From assembly GCA_016165875.1 (NCBI GenBank), contig JABBOT010000080.1, positions 8,352,172 through 8,416,171 of the forward strand: a stretch of DNA of 64,000 nucleotides, written 5' to 3'. Positions 31,144 through 43,500 of the stretch are shown here, one piece after another (position 1 is the first letter of the stretch; each line of letters starts with the position of its first letter). A model generated the notes under the pieces. That model did not search any database. It saw nothing but the letters and a program-made list of their open reading frames with translations, and was not told the DNA's origin. The position numbers and the translations under genes are program-made. This DNA comes from Acanthopleura granulata (lineage: Eukaryota > Mollusca > Polyplacophora > Chitonida > Chitonidae).

Positions 31144-32827
31144 GTTTGCATGTACACGTGCTCCCTCGAAATACATGAGCAGTCCACTATAGCTTTGTTA
31201 ACCTGGCCTAAATGTATATATTATGACAATAAAACCTGCTAGCATATCTTAAACAGTTATAAGGCAGACACTGCATGAGACGAAGAAGGAGGAAGCTGCC
31301 TCACAGCTCATAACTGACTCAAGGAATTGGCTCATACCAAATGTAAGGTAGGGTTCCAGCTGTTATTTGAAGTGAAATTTTCACGGTGGACTTCTAATGG
31401 ACTGGTACTGGGCGCTACGGTAACATTGGTAGGCGACCAGCTAGTTGTGCAACAGGGAAGCATAAAGTATTCGCAGAACAGGAGCTCCCAAGTGCGAGAG
31501 GCAAAATCATGCTCTGCTTTCAAAATCATCATTGGGGAAGGGTTAGGTTAGGGGTAGGGTAGTGGTCAATACTGGAAAAGCAAATTGTGGTTCTGGGAGT
31601 GAATCAGTATAGTGATCATACCTGGAACAAACTAAAGCACAGGGCCAGTGCTGGGCTTTTGAGGGATCAGGGCAGTTCTCAATTTTGTTTTCTTTTCTTT
31701 CCTTTTTTTTTGTAAAAAAAATGTTTTTTCAAGTTTTTAACATGAAACTGTTCAATTCCATGTAAATTTTCAGTACCGGTATCTTAAAATTCACTGAATA
31801 TCCACAAAGTTTGCTGAACTGTGTTGTGACTGCCGATGATGGTTACTGTGGTTTAACATAGGAAGAGATGCTCTTGTTTACCTCCCGAAGCACTGGGATA
31901 TGTCAGGCACCTTTAAAGCTGCAAATGGAATTCACTTCGTGGAATGCCCACTGCCACCAGGGCCCCCAAAAGATCACTGAATGCAGGGGGAATTAACAAA
32001 TTTATTGTTCAGCTTCATGATCAAACCTGTATCTCGACAAAAGTGCATGAGGTGTACACTACATATATGTACAACATAGCATTAAACATACAAAGTTTTA
32101 GCTTAAAAAGTTTTCAGAATATGATATACCTGTACAATCACCAGCCCCAAACTATCCGAACTGTCAGTAAATAATCTAAAATCATTTAAACATGTTAAAT
32201 GTATGTATTGTTGGCAATAGCATGTCCCTAATTTCCCAGATGTCATAAATTATAATTCAAATATTTTGTGAAATTATGTTTTGTCCTTGGAGAATTACAA
32301 ACATTTTTACACAATTTCAATCATTCAGTGTCTCCTTACAGCAGACTTGTTCCAATGCTCACATATTTATGGTGCTGCTTCACTGACATACCAATCTGAA
32401 GACACCTGACACGACGCACCCAACAAGAACAGTAAACTGACAGCCCCTTGAAAAGAGAAGTAAATCTTGTTACTCATAAAGCTCAGTAAATTGTTTAAGT
32501 GGGCATTTTTCTTTAACCAAAGTCCAATGATGAGTGTTTGCCCCCCCTCCTCCAAAATGAAAGTCACCTCCACCTATTATGCTGCCTCAGTATAACACAT
32601 TTCCTTGAGCAAAAAGGCCCGACTCAAAAGTTTTCATTGGTATTTTGATAAAACTTCTTTTTATTCTTCTTACACATGTTAATTTCTTTAAAATCTCTGT
32701 CTTTTTCAAGAGTCAAACAAAAGAAAATTCTCCACTGACCGACCTTATTTTTTCTCATAGGGTCAGGTTACGCCCAAGAAAGCAGTTTTTAAATGATGGC
32801 CTTAACCATTCAGACATTGATTTATTT
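31144..32827. other. intergenic spacer between convergent genes
   Basis: No exon is recognised. A GGTTAGGTTAGGGGTAGGG tract at about 31538 and a few A or T runs are the only low-complexity features. Confidence 0.5.
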
Positions 32828-33057
32828 TTTTAGTTATTTACTTGACTGGTGTTTTACGCAGTACTCAAGAATATTTCACTTATACAACGGTGGCCAGCAT
32901 TATGGTGGGAGGAAACCGGGCAAAGCCCGGTGGAAACACACGACCATCCACAGGTTGCTGGAAGACCTTCCCACGTACGGCAGGAGAGGAAGCCAGCATG
33001 AGCTGGACTTGAACTCACAGCAAGCGCATTGGTGGGAGGCTTCTGGGTCATTCATAC
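32828..33057 (-). repeat. SINE-1 copy next to a minisatellite
   Basis: Antisense copy from GACTGGTGTTTTACGCAGTA to GGTGGGAGGCTTCTGGGTCA. The head is replaced by unique sequence leading into the 33-bp array. Confidence 0.85.
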
Positions 33058-33090
33058 ATTGCAAGGGAATATGACAGGTGGGTCAGACTC

Positions 33091-33337
33091 GTGCTGTCAA
33101 CGCTTTGTTCACCATGGCCAGCAGAACTGTCAACACTTTGTTCACCATGGCCAGCAGAACTGTCAACACTTTGTTCACCATGGCCAGCAGAACTGGCAAA
33201 ACTTTGTTCACCATGGCCAGCAGAACTGGCAACACTTTGTTCACCATGGCCAGCAGAACTGTCAACACTTTGTTCACCATGGCCAGCAGAACTGTCAACA
33301 CTTTGTTCACCATGGCCAGCAGAACTGGCAAAACTTT
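33091..33337 (+). repeat. 33-bp minisatellite, about 7.5 copies
   Basis: Unit AACTGTCAACACTTTGTTCA plus CCATGGCCAGCAG. Copies differ mainly at GTCAAC/GGCAAA/GGCAAC. Because 33 is divisible by 3, several frames stay open on both strands; none is a gene. Confidence 0.95.
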
Positions 33338-33552
33338 CACATCAACAGAACTAAACTATTCGCTTTTACCCAGGTACATGTACACATTAGTCTTAACCAG
33401 GTCATCCAATGAAATCTCTCAGCATATATCTTTAGTTAGATGTTGTGTGGTCATATGACCTCAAGACAAAAATTCTGATTGGTCACTTATCCTTTATTCT
33501 GGCACTTCACTGATACATATTTCATGTATTTGAACATTCAAATTAATACTGA

Positions 33553-33682
33553 TTTATTTATTTATTTGATTTATGTTTTACACTGTACTCAAGAATATTT
33601 CACTTGTATGACGACGGCCAGCATTATGGTGGGAGGCAACGCGCAGAGCCCGTGGGAAACCCACGACCCTCTGCAGGTTTTT
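33553..33682 (-). repeat. SINE-1 3' fragment
   Basis: TTTATTTATTTATTTGATTT through ACCCACGACCCTCTGCAGG. It abuts a SINE-2 copy. Confidence 0.8.
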
Positions 33683-34023
33683 AGCAATTTTTCAGTCATA
33701 CATGTATGACAATTAGCAGACCTTAAAATATAAATACATGTGTAATATGTCTTGTTGTAGCATGGTGAGTCCATGCCGCAAAAGTGCTGTCACTAGAATA
33801 TCATGCCGAAGACACCAGACATGACACCCATCCAGTCACATTATGCTGACACTGAGATGACCAGTCCAATTTGCTTGATCTGACTTCTCACTATTGTGTG
33901 CCACACGAGGCACCAACAAGTACCATCTTAAAGTCTTTGGTATGACCTGACCCAGGGACTAATCCTGGATCTCCCAATGGACGAGGCGGACGCTCTAACC
34001 ACTACAGGCCACTGCGGTGGTCA
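33683..34023 (-). repeat. SINE-2 copy, about 340 bp
   Basis: On the minus strand the head reads CCACCGCAGTGGCCTGTAGT, GGTTAGAGCGTCCGCC, with B-box-like GGATTAGTCCC: a tRNA-like promoter unrelated to SINE-1. The body has AAAGACTTTAAGATGGTACT and GTGTCATGTCTGGTGTC. It shares its full length with 40627-40942. Confidence 0.75.
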
Positions 34024-34188
34024 GACTGAACGGATGAAGGTATGACCTTTAATACGGAAAGGGCAAACCGTCCCATCATTAAGACCCTTGCAAAAAGTGA
34101 GAGCAGAGGAATCTACTTCGAATGTTGAGCACTATTGTCATCTCTTGGCACTCTGAAGAACTGCTACAAACCACGTATAGCATTTATT

Positions 34189-34420
34189 TCGTAATTTGAC
34201 TGGTGTTTTACGCTGTACTCAAGAATATTTCACTTATGTGACGGCCGCCAGCATTATGGTGGGAGGGAACTGAGCAGAGCCTGTGGGAAACCCACGACCA
34301 TCCGCAGGCTGCTGGCAGACGGGCCGGAGAAGAAACCAGCATTAGCTGAACAGTAACTGCATTGGTGAGAGGCTCCTGGGTCATTACGCTGTGCTTAGCA
34401 CACTAATTACCTCGGCCACA
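34189..34420 (-). repeat. SINE-1 in the HOIL-1 3' UTR
   Basis: Same orientation as HOIL-1 and starting 67 bases after its stop. The SINE tail contains AATAAA (minus strand, 34193-34198), a candidate poly(A) signal for the host gene. Confidence 0.85.
34193..34198 (-). terminator. candidate poly(A) signal supplied by a SINE
   Basis: AATAAA on the minus strand, about 290 bases past the HOIL-1 stop, within the A-rich SINE tail. Use of this site is inferred. Confidence 0.4.
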
Positions 34421-34486
34421 GAAAGCAGCTATTGTCAGCACCGCTGATCAACTGTACCTGCCACAGGTTTCTAACAGTGTAACTTA

Positions 34487-34567
34487 TCAATGACAGTTTG
34501 TGCAGTCTGGGTGACACTTCTGGTTGTTCACTTTACATCGACACCCGCCACTTATATCACCTTCACC
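34487..34567 (-). CDS. RBCK1: RBCK1 exon 13: C-terminal zinc cluster and stop
   Basis: 27 codons: [29 protein letters not shown]. It follows acceptor CATGGTTACAG. The Cys/His spacing is that of the HOIL-1 RING2 tail. The exon is too short for ORF finding. Confidence 0.95.
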   Translation of the reverse strand, partial: GEGDISGGCRCKVNNQKCHPDCTNCH

Positions 34568-37500
34568 CTGTAACCATGAAAAAAAAAAAAGCTCTAACCC
34601 TATCAACAAAACAAACATTAAACTTACAGAAAATGTCCACTGTGCTAAGATGGCATCACTAAGACATGTAACTATACTTGTACCGTATTATCTTTGACTG
34701 TCTGGCCAAGAAGGGCCACTGACTGATGCATGAAAGACCAATACACTTATGGCATCAAATAGGTAAAAACTGTAAACGATACTTCTACGGAAAATAGTTT
34801 TATTGTTGATTTACACTAGATTTTAATACAAGTACAAATGTTTCAATTTTGTAATAGCAATTAGGTTTCCTCTACTACGTTTAGATTAACACCAAAACAC
34901 TGGAACATTTTTTCAATGTTAAATCCATACACTGGCCTCACGAATGTGAAAAGTGTTCTCTAAAATTCATCTCAGCCCATGTGCCTAACACTGTCTACCA
35001 TATGTGTGCTAGATACATTTATTTTATACAAAATGCAGAAGATGAAGTTTGGGAGAGGGAATGACTTACATTTGGGCCCCATCTCGGTCCTTTTGTCACC
35101 CAACAGATCTCCGTCTTACAAATGGAGCAGCAGACCCAATCACAGCCTTCTTTCTTCTGGACAATCACTTGACAGGTTGGACAGTGCATCGCCTCTCCAC
35201 CCGAAAGCAAATTCTATAGGAAGAATGAATGATTATGGCATACTGTAGCATCGGCAACATCTCAATCATGCCATGGAGAGTTCAGTGGTTAGAGGGCAAT
35301 ATTTTAAAACAAGGGTTAGCAGAAACCTAGCACCTCGTTGATGAGTGCTTCAGTTTATATGGTAGCCTAAGTGGACAGCCAGCCTTAACAAACAGCTTAC
35401 CCAGAAGATGATACTGACACCACTTTCCACTCAGACTCAAAATACCTCAGCTTACTTTGAAAAGGTGAACTAACTAGTTCCAACTAACATTTTTATTTAG
35501 GCCCTACCATACAAAACTATGAACTTCGCCCATGACTAACTTGAACAGTTTGCCTAATTCTGAGAATTTTATTGATGCTAGAAAGGTGTTCTCAAGTTTT
35601 GTACAGAAGGTAGGATGACATTGTAGTGTTCTCAAGTTTGTATAGAAGGTAGGATGACACTGTAGTGCTCTCAAGTTTGTATAGAAGGGAGGATGACATT
35701 GTAGAGTTCTCAAGTTTGTATAGAGGGGGGGTGACACTGTAGAGTTCTCAAGTTTGTATAGAAGGTAGGATGACATTGTGGAGTTCTCAAGTTTGTATAG
35801 AAGGGAGGATGACATTGTGGAGTTCTCAAGTTTGTATAGAAGGGAGGATGACATTGTAGAGTTCTCAAGTTTGTATAGAAGGTAGGATGACATTGTAGAG
35901 TTCTCAAGTTTGTACAGAAGAGAGGATGACATAGTGCAGTTCTCAAGTTTGTATAGAAGAGAGGATGACATTGTAGAGTTCTCAAGTTTGCATAGAAGGT
36001 AGGATGACATTTTAAAGTTCTCAAGTTTGTAAAGAAGGTAGGATGACATTGTAGAGTTCTCAAGTTTGTATAGAAGGGAGGATGACATTGTAGAGTTCTC
36101 AAGTTTGTATAGAAGGGAGGATGACATTGTAGAGTTCTCAAGTTTGTATAGAAGGGAGGATGACATTGTAGAGTTCTCAAGTTTGTATAGAAGGTAGGAT
36201 GACATTGTAGAGTTCTCAAGTTTGTATAGAAGGTAGGATGACATTGTAGAGTTCTCAAGTTTGTATAGAAGGTAGGATGACATTGTGGAGTTCTCAAGTT
36301 TGTATAGAAGGGAGGATGACATTGTGGAGTTCTCAAGTTTGTATAGAAGGGAGGATGACATTGTAGAGTTCTCAAGTTTGTATAGAAGGTAGGATGACAT
36401 TGTAGAGTTCTCAAGTTTGTACAGAAGAGAGGATGACAATGTGGAGTTCTCAAGTTTGTATAGAAGGTAGGATGACATTGTAGAGTTCTCAAGTTTGTAT
36501 AGAACGTAGGATGACATTGTAGAGTTCTCAAGTTTGTATAGAAGGGAGGATGACATTGTAGAGTTCTCAAGTTTGTATAGAAGGGAGGATGACATTGTAG
36601 AGTTCTCAAGTTTGTATAGAAGGGAGGATGACATTGTAGAAGAAATATGCAAGTTACAGTACTAACAAATAATATTTTCTTACATTTATTAGCTTAGTAA
36701 AAAGTAAATGCACTTTTTGGGGCAAAATTTTAGGTCATTTGCCATACTTATTCAAACTGAAGGCAAAAAAAAAAAAAAAGGCTGGAATAATTTGGATAAA
36801 AGCAAAATTGCTTGGGACAAATTCTGTTTGTAATTAAAGGCAAAGAAAATTTCAAAATGCAGAATAATATCACATAAAAATCTATAAAACATTCTCCTGG
36901 AAAACAGATCAATTTTCTTTCCAACAATTAAGAACTTAAGGTATCAACACATACATGTTTTTCATTGTTTCACTAGCTTCATTTATTTATTTATTTGATT
37001 GGTGTTTTTACGCCGTACTCAAGAATATTTCACTTGTACGATGGTGGCCAGCATTATGGTGGGAGGAAACCGTGCAGAGCCTGGGGGAAACCCAAGACTA
37101 TCAGCACGTTGCTGGCAGATGTTCCCACTTGCGGCCGGAGAGAAAGCCAGCATGAGCTGCACTAGCGTTCAATCTTTAATAAAAAATTCTTGGCGCGATC
37201 GAAAGCTTATGACAACATAAAAAATGTATTTGGTGACACCTAGAGTTCTCCATTATTAAAAACAAAACTGAACTGATTTGCAGAGCAGTGTTTTATGGAT
37301 TTTTATGTGATATTATTCTGCATTTTGAAATTCCTTTGCCCTTAATTACAAACAGAGTTTGTCCCTAGCGATTTTGCTTTTATTGAAATTTTTCTGATCG
37401 ACTATTAAAAATATTAAAAAATACACAACTGGATTCCACAGTAATTTGTTGGGATCCAACTGATATCAATAATGCCACATCCACACTTTTCTGCTGAAAC

Positions 37501-40500
37501 ATGTCTCTCTATGTCTACATGCAGAAGTCTGGTCATCTGTGCGAGTTCTATGTAAGTCGTAAACACCTGACGTGTGACGCCTCCCCTAAGAATAGGCAAC
37601 CTTAGAACCTATATATATTGCTACACGACTGCGTCTAGGCTGCATCTTTCACCTGGAAAATATCATGCTGACTTCCACTTGGGCCGTACATGGGAAGGTT
37701 CATCAGCAACCTACGTATGGTCATGAGCTTTCCCTGGGCTCTGCTTGGTTTCTTTCCACAACAATAATGACTGCCATCATGTAAGAGAAATATTCTTGAG
37801 TACGGCGTTAAACACCAATCAAATAAATGAATAATTTTACCTGCAAAACAACGTGCGTTTGCTGGGCAGCCACGTCGTTCTCCGCTCGGATGCGCAGGTC
37901 GGTTTGGTACTCTTTACAGTTCATCCCATCATGGATAGCCTTACATGTTAGGCAGTTCTGCTTCCCACACACCGGGCAGTCAAAGAAGTTCACTAGATCC
38001 TCATAAATACACCAGCCAGTGCAGTCTCTTGTTTTACAGTGGTAGCTGTTGGCCGCCTGATTCTCGGCGGTCTGAAGGCCGCGCTGAAGAAACCTCTCAA
38101 ACACAACTGGATCCACCAGCTTTAAGAACAGATAGCAAATGCACTGATCATATGAGAATGAATATAAAGTGGTATTCAATAACAACACTTTTTACAGCTC
38201 ACTGATTCATGACTTGGGTAAAATATGACACATGTCCATGTATGATATACATATGTTTATTTATTTGGTTTTTGGTTAACACCAGACTCGAAACTTATCC
38301 ACTTATACAGCCAAGGGAATTCATGGCCAGAAGAAAGTCTGAAGTTTGCCAAGAAAGTTTGAAAATACCACACCCTAGCCCCAAGTTACATTAGCAATCA
38401 CCTATTCTGACAAAATCTGTTGCCTTTTGTTGTTCAAATTTGAAATAAAGAAAGTCTGAAATCAGCAAATTGGAGGAAAATTCCCATGACTGCTTAAAAA
38501 ATTGCAGTCAGTTTTATGGATAAAGGAAACTGGAGTATTTGGCATAAGCCATGGACCATTGGCAAGTTATTGACGAGCTTTACTACGTGACATACAGATA
38601 CGCACGACACATTGTCGGAAGGCAAGTAGTCTTCAAAATACACATGGCTGGGCAAATGATCACATGATCGACATAATGGGTACGTATGTAACATGGGCAC
38701 AGATTGTAGTACAAGTATGAATAGGTAAATAAATAAATACAGTTCAAGGAAGAGCAGACATGTTTACTCTTCCTCGAGTCTACTTTTTTTCATTGTCTAT
38801 CCTTCATTGTATTTGTACTCTTCACCATAGTCTCACCATGCCTACACCTCTTCATGCCTATTCTTCATCATGCCTACTCACACCTCTGAATATCTCTACT
38901 CACCTTCATGCTCACCATGCCTATTAACTACGGGCAATGCCTACTCTTCCCCATGCTTACCCTTCATTTACTCACCATCATCATGCTCGCCATGCCTATT
39001 CAACATGCCTACTCTTCCTCACACCTACTCTTCATTATACCTTCTCACAGCTCTGATTTCTCTGCTCACTATCATGTTCAATATGCCTACTTTCAACATG
39101 TCTACTCACAGCTCTGATTTCTCTCGGCTCACTATCATCTTCAACATGCCTACTCATGCTCATGTACTCTTCATCATGTCTACTCACAGCTCTGATTTCT
39201 CTCTGCTGTAGAAGCCCTGGGCAGGAATAGTTGTCATCCTGATAAGGACATTTGAGAGCAGCTTCATCTGTAAATTGAACCGCAGCTGCCAGGCAAGCCC
39301 TACAGCGATTAAAATATGTTAATTTAATACTTGTTCAGTTGTTTATTTCTTTGTTTATACATAATTCTTTAACCAGCAATATACATCAAGATTTAACTAA
39401 TTTTTCTTTTTGTGCCCTTGAATCTTTTATGGGCTAACTGAAATGCTGTTCCACCAGGAAGGACATCTGATACCGCATATTGGCGAATATGCATTAGACA
39501 GTCTTTTGACATAAGTAAAAACTTGGCATGTGAATTAAATGTGTGCTTGTTGACTTTAGGAAGGAACACTCAAAAGGTATAATGCTACAGGCCCGTTAAC
39601 TTCAGTTCCAAGAGAAGGCTCACGACAACTGGATTGAATTTTGAAAATCATACGATGGACACTTTAAAGAACAGCATTGACATTATGATTAAAAAAGAGT
39701 TTTCTCAATTAAAAATGTTAAAGGCAAATTTTGCTGGAATGATATCAAAGGCATTTGATGGTGTGCTGAGGTGTCATCCTTGGCAGGCTATAGGCCCTCA
39801 AGCCATGAAGATGTCCTGTGTTCCAGCATTATACCAGGCAAATGTGAAAGCGTGCAAATGCATATCATTCAGATCCTTATCTTTTTAAAATGCTTGCAGT
39901 AAACTACCAACTTTTTGTAAGTTACTGACAAACTTTTCCATCTGAACACAACATTGGCAAAAGACAAGTGGTCTTCAACAAATGTTCGCCTGTGCAAACA
40001 GCCACACGGGCATCATTTCATATTCCCTGTCAAATGCTGAGATTGAACCTTTACCTTGTGTGTCTCAGAAATGAAAGATAATATAAGGAATTAACAAATG
40101 GTGAATATTACTTACAAGCCTGCAAATAGTCGCCTGACATTTTTGAAAACCCCCTTTAAACAAAGTGGTATGACCATGATTTCCATGTTATATAGTACCA
40201 AAGTTCACCTAGGTTATACCACTCCCAACAAAAGCTGTGTTTTCAAAAATGTCAGGCACCTATATGTAGGCATGTACTCACATATTCCTGTGTCGAATGA
40301 AGCTGTACTCACCTACAAAACGAGTGGAGACACTCTCTGAGTACCACTCCCTCACCAGGAGATATGACTTCAAAACAGATCGGACAATCAAACTCTTCAT
40401 TGTTGGGGATGAAGTCCTGATCATTTGCAGCCAGAAGCTCCTGGTAGTTCCTACGGCTGGATTCTTGCTGGATTAAATCTTGATTTCGTTGAGCCTGTGA

Positions 40501-43500
40501 CAATACATTAAACAGCAGCTATTCAGACGTTAGCCAGTTGCTCTGGACTTTGGTGGTGTACAGCGCCGTTGTATCATCTTGGTTTATTCAAGAACCACTT
40601 TATGAATGAAGGTATGCTTGGATTTTACATCGTGCTCAACAATTTTTCAGTCATATGACCACAAGGAATCCTTAGAATGTATATATATTCTCTGTCTTCT
40701 GCCAATGTGCTGCCGCTCCTGGAACATAATGTAGAAGACAGCAGACACAACACCACACAGTCACAGTATACTGACACCGGGCCAACCAGTCCTCCCTTGC
40801 TCTATCCCATCAGTACTGAGCGCCAAGATAGACATAAACAAGTACCATTTTTAAAGTCTTTGGTGTGACCCGACCCAGGAATGATCGCAGATCTCTTGAC
40901 CCTCAGGTGAACGCTCTAATCTCTAGACTTCCGAGGTGGTCAAGAACCACTTTGGCATTGCAACCTAATTGTATGTTTCCACTGCCATAAATTTGATTTA
41001 AAGACAACAGTTACATACATGAATAATCACAAGGGGCATTTTTCAATAATGTGGATGGCCGCCCCACCCTGCCCTTCTCGCTATGCCAGAGTTCTTTCCT
41101 ATACAGGGATGAATCTGGCATCTTTGGTAATTTGAGTTGAGTTCAAATACATGTAACTCCTTTCACCCAATCAGGTGCCGGAGTAAAGGAGCAGTTGTGA
41201 CAAATAGGAATGTATGTCTTATGTGTGCAAGGCAGAATTCAGGTCACATGATCATGCAACATTGATTTTAAAACAAAGTAGAATATTTTGAGAGATTTCA
41301 TTGGATAACCCAGTTTAAATTAGCCTGTGACACGACTGAACTGGTTGTAGTTTTGGAAGAGGTCAACCAATCTTTGACACTGTGAAAGTGCACCCAGGGA
41401 GAGTCTAAAAGCTCCAAAAGCTTCTGTCATTGAAACCTGTACTCTAAAAATGACGCCAATGCAGTCGCAGTGAATTCCAGTCCAGCTCTTGCTGGCTTCC
41501 TCTCTGGACGTACCTGGAAAGGTCTGCCACCAACCTGCGGATGGTCATGGGTTTTCCCAGGGCTCTACTCGGTTTTCTCCCACAATAATGCTGGCCACCG
41601 TCGTATAAGTGAAATATTCTTGTGTATGGCATAAAACACCAAATAAATAAATATAAAAAGTATAGAATTCCAAGACTTTTTCAGAGCCTTCATTCATCTC
41701 TGCAAACTGACCGAAATAAAATTAACGTTATTAAGACGTCAACAGTGATTGCTGGATGTCAGCATTTATCTGGACGAGGGGGGACAGGTTCAAAGCTACG
41801 CCATGAAGTTCACCACTGCCGTCATTACAAATGTATGACCACAACTATGCATAAAATAAACAGGTAATTTTGAGGACACGAAATAAGCTTCAAAAATACT
41901 AGTTGGATACTAATTGGATGGTGGGTGGGGGGGGGGGGATACAGTAATCTTCATTCAAAGGCTTTTCATGAATGCTTTTTAAGTTAAAAGTTGGCTATCA
42001 CTTTTATGGATGAGGAAACCTGAAGGCCAGAGATGAACCAACATTCCCACATGTAACATTTGCATCTACATTCCACGTTATTTGGATTATTTATTTGATT
42101 GGTGAGAAAACCATGTTGTTTGAAGACTAGTGGTCTTGTTTGTGGATACTGGTTTATGTGATCTTCAATGAATGTAAGATTGTGCATTTGGTCCACGAAA
42201 GTGTACAGCTCTGTCATGCCATGTGAAAAGGAAGCGACATGAAATTTTTTTGATGGCCCACATTTGTATTTGAACCTGGAAAGCAAATTAGAGCTAATGT
42301 TAACAGCATTTCGCTATAGTCTCTATTTATTCTTTGGCTAAAAAGATAACTGGAAGAGCGCTGCAAAATATTCTGTCTTACTAAATGGTGAAAATTTGGA
42401 AAATTTTTCCTCTTGTCGTTTGCTTCCTTGTGTCACAATAGGAGAGAGCTATTGTCACCAAGGCATGCACCCATATGTTATAAAAGCAAGCGAATCTACG
42501 AAAACCCTGTCAGAGGCCGAGTTTGAACCAGCATTTGGGAGGTGATTTGATTTGTATGTGTAGGACAGGTTCATGATCAGAGGAAGCATGAGTGTCACTG
42601 CAGAGCAACGGTTGCTATGGAATGAAGCTGAACACACATATACCAAGGACTGTAATGTAATGTTGTTTGTGGCTAATAACCAAACAACAGATGGAACACA
42701 TGGAGCCGATAGGTTTAATGACGCGCCATGTTGTACAGATCCCCCTCATGAATATGCATGAATAGTTATGAGAACATCTATTAATAGAACTACTGCACAT
42801 GTAATTCTTCAACGTCAATACCATTGCCCATTCCAATACAGTGGTTGTCGCCCCTTCATTCGTACTGTTATGCCAAAACGTAGCACGAACATTGTATCGT
42901 ATGCTAAAAGTTGTCTGTCTAGGCTCAGCGGAATAAATCAAGAAAATTAAACGCCTGCATGATTTTATGCTATAGAAAGGTAACATTTTCTGAACACAAT
43001 GGGGGAGAAAACTAAACTTACTGTAAAGGGTCTGGTAAAATTTATACCATAGGTCCGTTTCACAGTCATCTTTGTTGTCCAGAATAACTTTAGTTTTCTT
43101 TGCAAAACAAAATATTTGAAGCCCGATGCTCAAACTTGACTGAAATTCTACTTCCACGGTGCAAAACAAGAGAAAACAATTTTACTGACAGGTGCATATA
43201 TATTGAAGAGTTTAAACTGCAATTTAAAATTTTTGGCTCTTAGCCTGAAATCCCTTCATGAAACTAGTCCTTGCTTCATGGCTTAGAGTATGATTTAGGT
43301 ATTTAGGTATTTCAATATAATAATATATAATGTCATACCCAAGAATATTTCATTCACACGACCGTGATCATGGCTTAATATGGTTGAAGGAAACCAGTAT
43401 CGCATCCCTCCTCGTTACATTATCTAAAGCATGTCAGCTTAAAATCGTAGGTGTCTTGATCACATCAACTCATATAAATTGAAAAAATTTAAATGTTCTT

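Noticed and set aside
31533..31562. Telomere-like GGTTAGG/GGGTAGGG tract
   Set aside because: Only about 30 bases, irregular and lying between ordinary genes.
33029..33458. Overlapping 85-127 codon frames
   Set aside because: Produced by the 33-bp array joined to SINE sequence.
35504..36652. 382-codon and 299-codon minus-strand open frames
   Set aside because: Both are read-through of the 39-bp minisatellite; the peptide repeats every 13 residues and has no start context or splice logic.
42615..43169. 184-codon minus-strand frame in an RBCK1 intron
   Set aside because: No recognisable motif, and RBCK1 exon phases leave no room for it; likely chance.
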